Positions 1-4,124 of a DNA stretch of 5,760 bases are shown here, piece after piece. The translations under genes and the position numbers were made by a program. The notes below the pieces were generated by a model, which saw only the letters and a list, made by a program, of their open reading frames with translations, did not search any database and was not told the origin of the DNA. How positions within the stretch are numbered: the stretch's first letter is position 1; every line of letters begins with the position of its first letter. The stretch is from Atopobium sp. GTDB taxonomy: Bacteria; Actinomycetota; Coriobacteriia; Coriobacteriales; Atopobiaceae. Where the stretch lies: positions 1-5,760 of the forward strand of contig JAHACE010000065.1 in assembly GCA_018376005.1 (NCBI GenBank), read 5' to 3'.

Positions 1-1
1 G

Positions 2-259
2 GTCCAGTTCCAGCCAGGCCAGGATTTCCAGGCCCACTACCACAACATCATGGAGGAGAACTTCCACATCCTCCAGGGTAAGATTGACATTGTGGTTGAT
101 GGCGAGGTCCACACCCTCTCGGCTGGCGACTTCATCCACATTGAGCCCGGCGAGGTCCACTACGTCAACAACCCTTACGACGAGCCAATCGTCATGGTCT
201 CAACCCTTGCTCCTTTCCAGGAGGTCGACAAGGTTGAGGTAGAGAACCCTACCTACTAA
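2..259 (+). CDS. Cupin-domain protein, C-terminal part (5' end outside window)
   Basis: The reading frame is open from base 2 to the TAA at 257-259, so only the last 85 codons are visible. Cupin motif 1 fits exactly as G-x5-H-x-H-x4-E-x6-G, beginning at the PGQDF stretch (H-Y-H, then E, then G of LQG). Motif 2 follows as GDFIHIEPGEVHYVN, which has the usual PG..H...N core. The three histidines and the glutamate would bind one metal inside a small beta barrel. Single-domain cupins of this kind are small cytoplasmic proteins with varied roles: isomerases, dioxygenases or sugar/ligand sensors. The visible part does not decide which. An ATG at 50 lies inside motif 1 and cannot be the true start. 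A hairpin region and terminator follow directly, so this is the last gene of its unit. The fold call is firm and the substrate unknown. Confidence 0.88.
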   Translation, partial: VQFQPGQDFQAHYHNIMEENFHILQGKIDIVVDGEVHTLSAGDFIHIEPGEVHYVNNPYDEPIVMVSTLAPFQEVDKVEVENPTY

Positions 260-268
260 GATCAACAT

Positions 269-328
269 CTGGCGAGAAACTCAGCGCTTGACGAGAAGAT
301 CGTTCAAGTGCAACGTTCTTCTCGCCAG
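269..328 (+). other. Nested stem-loops with competing pairings downstream of the cupin gene
   Basis: Two 5' segments can pair with the same 3' segment. CTGGCGAGAA (269-278) is the perfect complement of TTCTCGCCAG (319-328). CGAGAAGATCGTT (292-304) pairs with AACGTTCTTCTCG (312-324) with a single mismatch around a 7-nt loop. No U-run follows, so this is not itself a standard terminator. It lies between the cupin stop codon and the terminator at 339-370, and may act as a 3' RNA stabiliser or a duplicated terminator stem. Function is inferred; the pairing is seen. Confidence 0.6.
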
Positions 329-338
329 CGTAAACGCG

Positions 339-370
339 AAGAGGGTTGTCTGGTGGCAGCCCTCTTTTTT
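339..370 (+). terminator. Rho-independent terminator of the cupin gene
   Basis: AAGAGGGTTG (339-348) pairs with CAGCCCTCTT (357-366), including one G-U pair, around an 8-nt loop. The T run is at 365-370. It is 80 nt downstream of the cupin stop codon. Read on the minus strand the hairpin is not followed by a T run, so it serves the plus-strand gene. Confidence 0.8.
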
Positions 371-376
371 ATGGAG

Positions 377-886
377 CTACAACGTTGGCATATTTCTTGA
401 TGCCAAGACAATCAGCATAATTAGCTCACACAATTTTGACCCAAACCTTATTTCTTCAAAAACTAAGGGAATCATCGAGTTACCTCGTAAAACTACTTTG
501 TAAGTTAGTCCCTCATCCACTTCTAGGCCCTGTCTATGATTAACAGCAGATATTCTCTCCTGTTCCTCTTCTAACATTCCATCAATGATTGGACCTGTTA
601 GTTCGTTAATCTTGTTGATAATTTTCTGACACTCAGACGCTGCAATCTTTAGCTTTCTAGATTCAATTTTTTGCGTTTCTAAATACGAATTCTCAATGAC
701 CTTAAAGACATTTTGTTCATCTTTAGAAAACGAATATTTCAGAAGTATAAACGGTCCCATACCTTCTCTAAATTTCGATAAGTAGACTTCATGGACTACA
801 AGCTTTCTTGTAGCTACATCAAGAAATAGATACTCTTTCATGCTAAAACTGCGACCATAAATGAGCACTTGGGTATACATCGTCAT
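377..886 (-). CDS. Hypothetical protein, AT-rich, unrecognised
   Basis: A 169-residue frame runs leftward from an ATG at 886 to a TAG at 377. On the coding strand GGAAGG stands 5 nt before this ATG, which supports the start; a second ATG two codons later is also possible. I recognise no family. The N-terminal third is mixed beta-like (MTMYTQVLIYGRSFSMKEYLFLDV). The middle (about residues 52-100) is rich in Lys, Glu and Ile and looks helical, possibly a short coiled coil. A hydrophobic stretch (LCELIMLIVLAS) lies near the C-terminus, too short for a confident membrane segment. There is no signal peptide. Composition differs from its neighbours: hand counts give about 27% GC for 661-720 and 35% for 421-480, against 55% for a line of asnA. 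That suggests acquisition by transfer. A terminator sits between it and the upstream lipoprotein gene, so it needs its own promoter or read-through. It could be a remnant of a longer gene. Confidence 0.6.
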   Translation of the reverse strand: MTMYTQVLIYGRSFSMKEYLFLDVATRKLVVHEVYLSKFREGMGPFILLKYSFSKDEQNVFKVIENSYLETQKIESRKLKIAASECQKIINKINELTGPIIDGMLEEEQERISAVNHRQGLEVDEGLTYKVVLRGNSMIPLVFEEIRFGSKLCELIMLIVLASRNMPTL

Positions 887-901
887 TTGAACCTTCCATA
901 C

Positions 902-941
902 AAAAACCCACTTGATAGGAAGTATTCCTTACCAAGTGGGT
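902..941 (-). terminator. Rho-independent terminator of the lipoprotein gene
   Basis: The arms 906-914 and 933-941 (ACCCACTTG / CAAGTGGGT) are perfect complements. An inner AGGAA/TTCCT stem extends them past a small internal loop. On the minus strand the hairpin ends in GTGGGTTTTTG, so the U run follows transcription of the lipoprotein gene, whose stop codon is 41 nt upstream. The hairpin lies only 16 nt before the start of the 377-886 gene and could also gate read-through into it. Confidence 0.8.
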
Positions 942-944
942 AGT

Positions 945-966
945 ATGTGTCCATTAAACTGGACAG
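945..966. repeat. 22-bp dyad element, copy A
   Basis: The sequence is ATGTGTCCA, six bases (TTAAAC), then TGGACAG. TGTCCA and TGGACA form a perfect inverted repeat. The same sixteen outer bases with a different 6-bp centre recur at 1564-1585 in the same orientation, on the other side of the lipoprotein gene. The shape is compatible with an operator, a recombination site or relic transposon ends. Confidence 0.75.
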
Positions 967-981
967 AACTTGGAGGATTAC

Positions 982-1467
982 TTACTGCAGGCTAAACGTC
1001 TGAGCAGCAATCTTGTCCTTACCAATAAGCGGATACACCTCTACCTCAACATCGGACGAGCTAATGAGCGAGTACGCCTGCTCGACATCAAGGCTGGTGC
1101 CAGTCTTAATCTTTTTCGAAGTGCTTTCCCAATCAACATCACTGGAAACCGCAATCTCAAGCTGCTGTCCATCCTGGTATGCTTCGACACGCACCGAGCC
1201 TATAAATGCAGCAGTCTCATCAGAGTTGTTTGTGAAGTTAAACGTGATTTTTGCTGCTGGATTGCCGCTGTAATCAGTAATCTGTGTGAGCGTGCCAATG
1301 GTTACCTCATACTTTTCTGGCTGCTTCTCCTCTGACTTCTTTGGCTCATCCTTCTGCGCATCAGAGGTAGACGTAGACGTGGTGTTGCTGTTACCACAAC
1401 CCGCCAATCCAAGGGCGAACAAACTAGAAGCACCTGCATAAATGAACTCGCGACGTGTTAAAGACAT
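982..1467 (-). CDS. Twin-arginine-type lipoprotein, DUF5067-like domain
   Basis: This 161-residue protein starts at an ATG preceded by AGGAGG four bases upstream. Its N-terminus is a signal peptide with a twin-arginine motif (TRREF, residues 4-8), a hydrophobic core, and a lipobox LAGC ending at Cys24. It should be exported, probably by the Tat route, lipidated on Cys24 and anchored to the outer face of the membrane. Residues 25-50 are a Ser/Thr/Lys/Glu-rich linker. Residues about 51-150 look like the DUF5067 beta-sandwich: a KITFNFTNNSDETAAF strand pair, then a QDGQQLEIAV segment. This family is common in lipoproteins of Gram-positive bacteria and has no established function. The gene is a single-gene unit with its own terminator, and it is bracketed by paired 22-bp dyads. 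The lipoprotein call is firm; the domain name comes from memory of the family pattern. Confidence 0.87.
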   Translation of the reverse strand: MSLTRREFIYAGASSLFALGLAGCGNSNTTSTSTSDAQKDEPKKSEEKQPEKYEVTIGTLTQITDYSGNPAAKITFNFTNNSDETAAFIGSVRVEAYQDGQQLEIAVSSDVDWESTSKKIKTGTSLDVEQAYSLISSSDVEVEVYPLIGKDKIAAQTFSLQ

Positions 1468-1470
1468 AAT

Positions 1471-1477
1471 TCCTCCT
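1471..1477 (-). promoter_or_regulatory. Strong Shine-Dalgarno of the lipoprotein gene
   Basis: The minus-strand reading is AGGAGGA ending 3 nt before the ATG at 1467. It fixes that start. No convincing -35/-10 pair was found in the roughly 100 bases upstream. Confidence 0.8.
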
Positions 1478-1563
1478 ATGTTTGATGTGTCTTTTGCCTG
1501 TTAAACGCCTTTTTGAACAAGAACACTTACTACAGTGCAGATAGTAGACATTGGAATTCAGTC

Positions 1564-1585
1564 ATGTGTCCACCACAGTGGACAG
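1564..1585. repeat. 22-bp dyad element, copy B
   Basis: The sequence is ATGTGTCCA, six bases (CCACAG), then TGGACAG. Here the dyad extends to 7 bp per arm (TGTCCAC/GTGGACA). A further TGTCC at 1587-1591 makes a third half-site with the preceding GGACA. It lies 97 nt upstream of the lipoprotein start codon, so it could be that gene's operator. Copy A lies beyond its stop codon. Confidence 0.75.
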
Positions 1586-1629
1586 TTGTCCTGGTCGTGT
1601 GACGTCTTGTGGATTTTCCGGGGTCGATT

Positions 1630-1654
1630 GATCCAAAACCCGGGTAATTATGTG
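1630..1654 (+). repeat. Bipartite 25-bp motif, copy 1
   Basis: Left block GATCCAAAA, six-base spacer CCCGGG, right block TAATTATGTG. It is preceded by TCGATT, as copy 4 also is. Confidence 0.85.
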
Positions 1655-1661
1655 TCTACCC

Positions 1662-1686
1662 GATCCAAAAGAGGGGTAATTATGCG
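1662..1686 (+). repeat. Bipartite 25-bp motif, copy 2
   Basis: Left block GATCCAAAA, spacer GAGGGG, right block TAATTATGCG. It is 32 bp from copy 1 in the same orientation and faces copy 3. Together with copy 3 it can fold into an imperfect hairpin (1662-1719) with a GAAA loop at 1689-1692. Confidence 0.85.
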
Positions 1687-1694
1687 CCGAAAGG

Positions 1695-1719
1695 CACATA
1701 ATTAGGTGGGTTTTGGATC
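1695..1719 (-). repeat. Bipartite 25-bp motif, copy 3 (inverted)
   Basis: On the minus strand: GATCCAAAA, spacer CCCACC, TAATTATGTG. It is identical to copy 1 outside the spacer. Confidence 0.85.
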
Positions 1720-1736
1720 AAAATCGAGTTTCTCGA

Positions 1737-1761
1737 CACGTAATTAGTGCACTTTTGGATT
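1737..1761 (-). repeat. Bipartite 25-bp motif, copy 4 (inverted)
   Basis: On the minus strand: AATCCAAAA, spacer GTGCAC, TAATTACGTG. It has two differences from copy 1 outside the spacer. A short dyad TCGAG-TTT-CTCGA (1724-1736) separates it from copy 3. Confidence 0.8.
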
Positions 1762-1798
1762 AATCGAGGTACAAAAATCTACATTCACCAGTACAACA

Positions 1799-1823
1799 CG
1801 CATAATTGCATCAGTCTTGGATC
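1799..1823 (-). repeat. Bipartite 25-bp motif, copy 5 (inverted, diverged)
   Basis: On the minus strand: GATCCAAGA, spacer CTGATG, CAATTATGCG. It is the most diverged copy (three differences from copy 1 outside the spacer), but the 9+6+10 geometry is intact. Confidence 0.7.
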
Positions 1824-1835
1824 GAGCGCGCCCAC

Positions 1836-1866
1836 AAAAAATGCCGCCGGAAACCCGACGGCATTT
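1836..1866 (-). terminator. Rho-independent terminator of dps
   Basis: AAATGCCG (1839-1846) pairs with CGGCATTT (1859-1866). After one mismatch the inner CGG/CCG pairs close a short A-rich loop. On the minus strand the stem is followed by a run of six Ts (1841-1836), which fits transcription coming from dps. The dps stop codon is about 124 nt upstream, giving a long 3' untranslated region. Confidence 0.85.
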
Positions 1867-1877
1867 CAGAACATAGG

Positions 1878-1897
1878 GAAAGAAAGAAAGAAAGAAA
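1878..1897. repeat. (GAAA)5 tetranucleotide tract
   Basis: Five perfect tandem GAAA units (TTTC on the dps transcript) lie in the dps 3' untranslated region, between its stop codon and its terminator. Such tracts can vary in length by slippage. Nothing here shows that it does so or that it matters. Confidence 0.85.
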
Positions 1898-1989
1898 CAC
1901 AACGTTTAGCTGGTCGTTTGCCAAGGACCTAGCTATTTTCAAAGGCCAAGCTTACTGGCGCCCGGAAGGTAACCAGTCAACTGTCAAAT

Positions 1990-2421
1990 TTACTTGTTGG
2001 ACTGCTTAATCATCCAAATAGTCTTGGAAAGAAGAGCGATGTGCTCGTCCATTGCTGCGGAAACAAGGAAGTTGTCCTCAGCATCTGCGTCCTTCTTGAT
2101 CTCTGCTGCGAATGCACGAATTGCCTCGTAGTCAGCAAGAATTGCCTGGTAAATCTCCTGTGGATTCTTGAAGCCCTCAGCAGCCTCGGAAAGAGTTGCG
2201 TTCTTGAGGAAGGAATCCATGGAGCCCAGTGGAGAGCCGTCGTTCATTAGAATGAGCTCGGCAACCTCGTCAAGCTGGTCATACATTGCACCGTAAACCT
2301 CGTCGAGATCAGTGTGAACGTTGTAGAAAGAAGGGCCGCTGACATACCAATGGAAATTGTGAATCTTATGGGCCTCAACAGCGTAGTTGGCGAGAAGAAC
2401 ATTGAGCTTATCGTTTAGCAT
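1990..2421 (-). CDS. dps: Dps-family DNA-protection / mini-ferritin protein
   Basis: This 143-residue protein has the size and helical pattern of Dps proteins, which form 12-subunit shells. They oxidise Fe(II), mostly with hydrogen peroxide, store the ferric core, and in some species coat DNA. The intersubunit ferroxidase ligands are present at exact family spacing: His24 (in HNFHW), His36, Asp40, Asp51 and Glu55. The order 12-4-11-4 matches the Listeria protein as I remember it. There is no long Lys-rich N-terminal tail of the E. coli kind, so direct DNA binding is less certain than iron handling. GAAAGG stands 8 nt before the ATG and supports the start. The gene is divergent from asnA and is a single-gene unit ending at the 1836-1866 terminator. 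A Fur/PerR-like dyad upstream suggests peroxide or metal control. Identity is firm. Confidence 0.95.
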   Translation of the reverse strand: MLNDKLNVLLANYAVEAHKIHNFHWYVSGPSFYNVHTDLDEVYGAMYDQLDEVAELILMNDGSPLGSMDSFLKNATLSEAAEGFKNPQEIYQAILADYEAIRAFAAEIKKDADAEDNFLVSAAMDEHIALLSKTIWMIKQSNK

Positions 2422-2449
2422 AGTTAAAACCTTTCTATCTGATTCCTAC

Positions 2450-2472
2450 TAAATAGGAATGATTACTATTTA
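2450..2472. promoter_or_regulatory. Imperfect 23-bp palindrome, candidate Fur/PerR-type operator of dps
   Basis: Arms TAAATAG (2450-2456) and CTATTTA (2466-2472) are perfect complements. Inside them AAT-G-ATT is again symmetric, leaving one mismatched pair over 23 bp. The AATnATT core is shared with PerR/Fur boxes (TTAGAATNATTCTAA), although the outer bases match only partly. It lies 29-51 nt upstream of the dps start codon, where a bound repressor would overlap the promoter or first transcribed bases. dps is a frequent PerR/Fur-family target. The regulator is inferred. Confidence 0.55.
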
Positions 2473-2485
2473 ATACTTATATTCC

Positions 2486-2500
2486 CCTCTCTGAGAGAGG
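2486..2500. promoter_or_regulatory. 15-bp palindrome in the dps upstream region
   Basis: CCTCTCT-G-AGAGAGG is a perfect odd palindrome. It sits 14 bp beyond the 2450-2472 dyad and directly upstream of the AT-rich TATAAG/TATTAA stretch that may serve as the dps -10 region. It could be a second operator in the dps/asnA divergent spacer. No factor can be named. Confidence 0.4.
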
Positions 2501-2534
2501 TATACAAACTTTCTATAAATTTTTGAGATGCAAT

Positions 2535-2605
2535 GCTTGAAGTCGCAAGCCCACAATAACCTGCATGATTTTTGCTAGTGCAGTCGACCTGCACTCGTCT
2601 TTTTG
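2535..2605 (+). promoter_or_regulatory. Candidate attenuator in the asnA leader
   Basis: Two plus-strand hairpins precede asnA. The first is GCTTG/CAAGC (2535-2539 with 2546-2550). The second is AGTGCAG/CTGCACT (2577-2583 with 2589-2595), followed by CGTCTTTTTG, which resembles an intrinsic terminator. CTGCA (2561-2565) can instead pair with TGCAG (2579-2583), which would open the terminator stem. This pattern fits transcription attenuation of asnA. No T-box consensus (AGGGTGG...) was seen, and the promoter upstream is not clear, so the call is tentative. Confidence 0.4.
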
Positions 2606-2694
2606 ACAAAACGGTTAAATCACACGGGTTTCTCGCCAAAGGGTTGTGGAAAGAAGGCAAAATCAGCGCAATCAAATTTTTAGCGTTCTTTTGC

Positions 2695-2700
2695 AAGGAG
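2695..2700 (+). promoter_or_regulatory. Shine-Dalgarno of asnA
   Basis: AAGGAG lies 4 nt before the ATG at 2705. It fixes the asnA start at the position expected from alignment with the E. coli enzyme. Confidence 0.85.
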
Positions 2701-2704
2701 CCGC

Positions 2705-3706
2705 ATGACTAAGATTCCCGAGGGCTACCGTTCAAGCCTTTCGCTTTACGATACTCAGAAAGCAATTGAGCAGGTCAAGAACGTGTTTCTGACCAAGCTG
2801 TGCGCTGCGCTGAAGCTGTCGCGCGTCACCGCTCCGCTGATTGTTGACCCGCTTACCGGCATGAATGACAACCTCAATGGCGTCGAGCATCCGGTTGCTT
2901 TTGACCTGCCAAACGTAGGCAAGAACGCCGAGGTAGTTCAGTCGCTTGCAAAATGGAAGCGCTATGCACTCTGGCGCTACAACTTTGCCGTCGGTCGCGG
3001 TCTGGTCTGCGATATGAACGCTATCCGTCGCGACGAACAGCCCGATAACCTGCACTCCATTTACGTGGACCAGTGGGACTGGGAACGCATCATCACGCAG
3101 GATGAGCGCAATACCGATACGCTGGAAGACGCCGTCTGCCGCATTGTCGAGGCAATCTGCGGCACGCTCGACGAGCTCAAGTGGCACTATCCGCAGCTTA
3201 ACACGCAACTCAGCCGCGAAGTTACCTTTGTAACCTCGCAGGAGCTGGAGGATCTCTACCCTACCCAGACGCCTAAGCAGCGAGAAAATCTGTTTGTTCG
3301 CGAGCATCCAACTACGTTTATCGTGGGTATTGGCGGCGCTCTAAACTCCGGACAGCCTCACGACTTCAGGTCTCCCGACTACGATGACTGGTCACTCAAC
3401 GGTGACCTGCTGTTCTGGGATGAGATCCTGGACTCTGCGATTGAGATTAGCAGTATGGGCATTCGTGTTGACGCTGAGGCGCTTAAGTCGCAGCTGGCAA
3501 TCGCTGGATGTGAAGACCGCCTTGAGCTGCCGTTCCACAAGATGCTCATTGACGGCGAGCTGCCTTTTACCATTGGCGGCGGCATTGGCCAAAGTCGTCT
3601 TTGCATGCTGCTGCTAGAAAAAGCGCACGTCGGAGAGGTGCAGGCATCTATCTGGGACAAGCAGACCGAAGACCGCTGCGCAGAAGCAGGCGTTTCTCTG
3701 CTCTAA
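2705..3706 (+). CDS. asnA: Aspartate--ammonia ligase (asparagine synthetase A)
   Basis: This 333-residue cytosolic enzyme makes L-asparagine from aspartate, ammonia and ATP through an aspartyl-AMP intermediate. It has the class II aminoacyl-tRNA synthetase-like fold and works as a homodimer. E. coli AsnA is 330 residues. The diagnostic blocks are in order: NDNLNGVE (54-61, with Asp55 matching E. coli Asp46), AIRRDE (106-111, Arg108), HSIYVDQWDWE (117-127, Gln123 and Asp125), SPDYDDWSLNGDLLFW (223-238), ELDSAIEISS-type block through SSMGIRVDAEAL (to 260), and the ATP-site block TIGGGIGQSR (289-298). Residue equivalences are from memory of the E. coli enzyme. The E. coli sequence carries a short extra segment between the DYDDW and LNGD blocks that is absent here. 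The gene stands alone, divergent from dps, with a possible attenuator in its leader. Identity is very firm. Confidence 0.97.
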   Translation: MTKIPEGYRSSLSLYDTQKAIEQVKNVFLTKLCAALKLSRVTAPLIVDPLTGMNDNLNGVEHPVAFDLPNVGKNAEVVQSLAKWKRYALWRYNFAVGRGLVCDMNAIRRDEQPDNLHSIYVDQWDWERIITQDERNTDTLEDAVCRIVEAICGTLDELKWHYPQLNTQLSREVTFVTSQELEDLYPTQTPKQRENLFVREHPTTFIVGIGGALNSGQPHDFRSPDYDDWSLNGDLLFWDEILDSAIEISSMGIRVDAEALKSQLAIAGCEDRLELPFHKMLIDGELPFTIGGGIGQSRLCMLLLEKAHVGEVQASIWDKQTEDRCAEAGVSLL

Positions 3707-3719
3707 GCAGCGAGCCTGA

Positions 3720-3747
3720 ACACGCGAAGCGGATTTACATCGCGTGT
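3720..3747 (+). terminator. Hairpin after asnA, weak terminator candidate
   Basis: ACACGCGA (3720-3727) and TCGCGTGT (3740-3747) are perfect complements with a 12-nt loop, starting 14 nt after the asnA stop codon. No T run follows, so it is either a Rho-dependent or RNA-stability element or a poor intrinsic terminator. A separate promoter for the next unit begins 39 bp further on. Confidence 0.45.
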
Positions 3748-3785
3748 CACTAAACGCGCGTAGCCGCATCAAAACTAAAAACATT

Positions 3786-3813
3786 TTGGCGTTTCTCCTG
3801 TTAACGCTACAAT
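3786..3813 (+). promoter_or_regulatory. Sigma-70-type promoter
   Basis: TTGGCG (3786-3791), a 16-bp spacer, then TACAAT (3808-3813). Transcription would start near 3820. This leaves a leader of about 40 nt before the TAAGGAG at 3858-3864. It is the clearest promoter in the window. Confidence 0.65.
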
Positions 3814-4099
3814 AGTAACCCAGTGTAATTAAAAGCCACTGAGTCTAACTGGCGATTTAAGGAGCGAAGAAACCGCACCCGACAACTCCACCACAGCCAC
3901 CGAGGTCATCGCACCAGCAGAAGCTGATGAGCCATCTGAAACCGCAACTGATCCAGACGCAACTGTCCTGGCAGAGTATCCAGTCGATGACGAAGACACA
4001 ACTGCTGCAGAAACCTCACTCCTAGAGGTATCGACAGACGACTCCTACATCACCCCAGATGAGGCGCCTACCGCTGTCACCGACTCGGACGCCGTTGCA

Positions 4100-4124
4100 G
4101 ACGCTGACGCAGATGCTGACGCAG
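4100..4124 (+). repeat. Tandem 12-bp repeat encoding Ala-Asp dipeptides
   Basis: GACGCTGACGCA (4100-4111) is followed by GATGCTGACGCA (4112-4123) and a partial third unit. In the acidic frame this reads DADADADAD. It is prone to slippage in multiples of 6 or 12 bp, which would keep the frame, so it does not by itself explain the +1 shift downstream. Confidence 0.8.

Larger units (their letters stand above)
1468..1989. other. 522-bp gene-free region with repeats and regulatory structure
   Basis: No supportable gene lies here. From left to right it holds the lipoprotein leader, dyad copy B (1564-1585) with a third half-site (GGACA-GT-TGTCC, 1580-1591), the five-copy bipartite motif array (1630-1823), the dps terminator (1836-1866), a (GAAA)5 tract (1878-1897) and the dps 3' untranslated region. 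Short open frames on the plus strand (1747-1932 and 1806-2009) run through the array and terminator, lack ribosome binding sites, and are not credible genes. Confidence 0.75.

Noticed and set aside
288..503. Plus-strand open frame of 71 codons
   Set aside because: It starts inside the hairpin region, crosses the cupin terminator and runs antisense over the 377-886 gene. There is no ribosome binding site.
1630..1823. CRISPR array or plasmid iterons
   Set aside because: The copies are in both orientations, the repeats are bipartite, and the distances between copies are 7-37 bp of unequal length. There is no cas or rep gene nearby.
1630..1823. Xer/dif-like recombination sites (arms of about 11 bp around a 6-bp centre)
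   Set aside because: The fixed 6-bp spacer fits, but the two blocks are not inverted copies of each other and do not match dif arms. The spacers are GC-rich rather than AT-rich. It remains only an analogy.
2603..2631. TTGACA at 2603-2608 as the asnA -35 box
   Set aside because: No acceptable -10 sequence occurs 16-19 bp downstream (the region reads CGGGTTTCT), so I did not call a promoter.
2466..2696. Minus-strand open frame of 76 codons between dps and asnA
   Set aside because: It covers the asnA leader and the dps operator/promoter region, has no Shine-Dalgarno, and its sequence shows no domain. The start abuts the asnA ribosome binding site on the other strand.
2505..2704. T-box riboswitch upstream of asnA
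   Set aside because: No AGGGTGG-like T-box sequence or antiterminator/terminator pair of the T-box type is present.
2732..3307. 191-codon open frame antisense to asnA
   Set aside because: asnA is a certain gene here. The antisense frame is a codon-bias shadow with no ribosome binding site.
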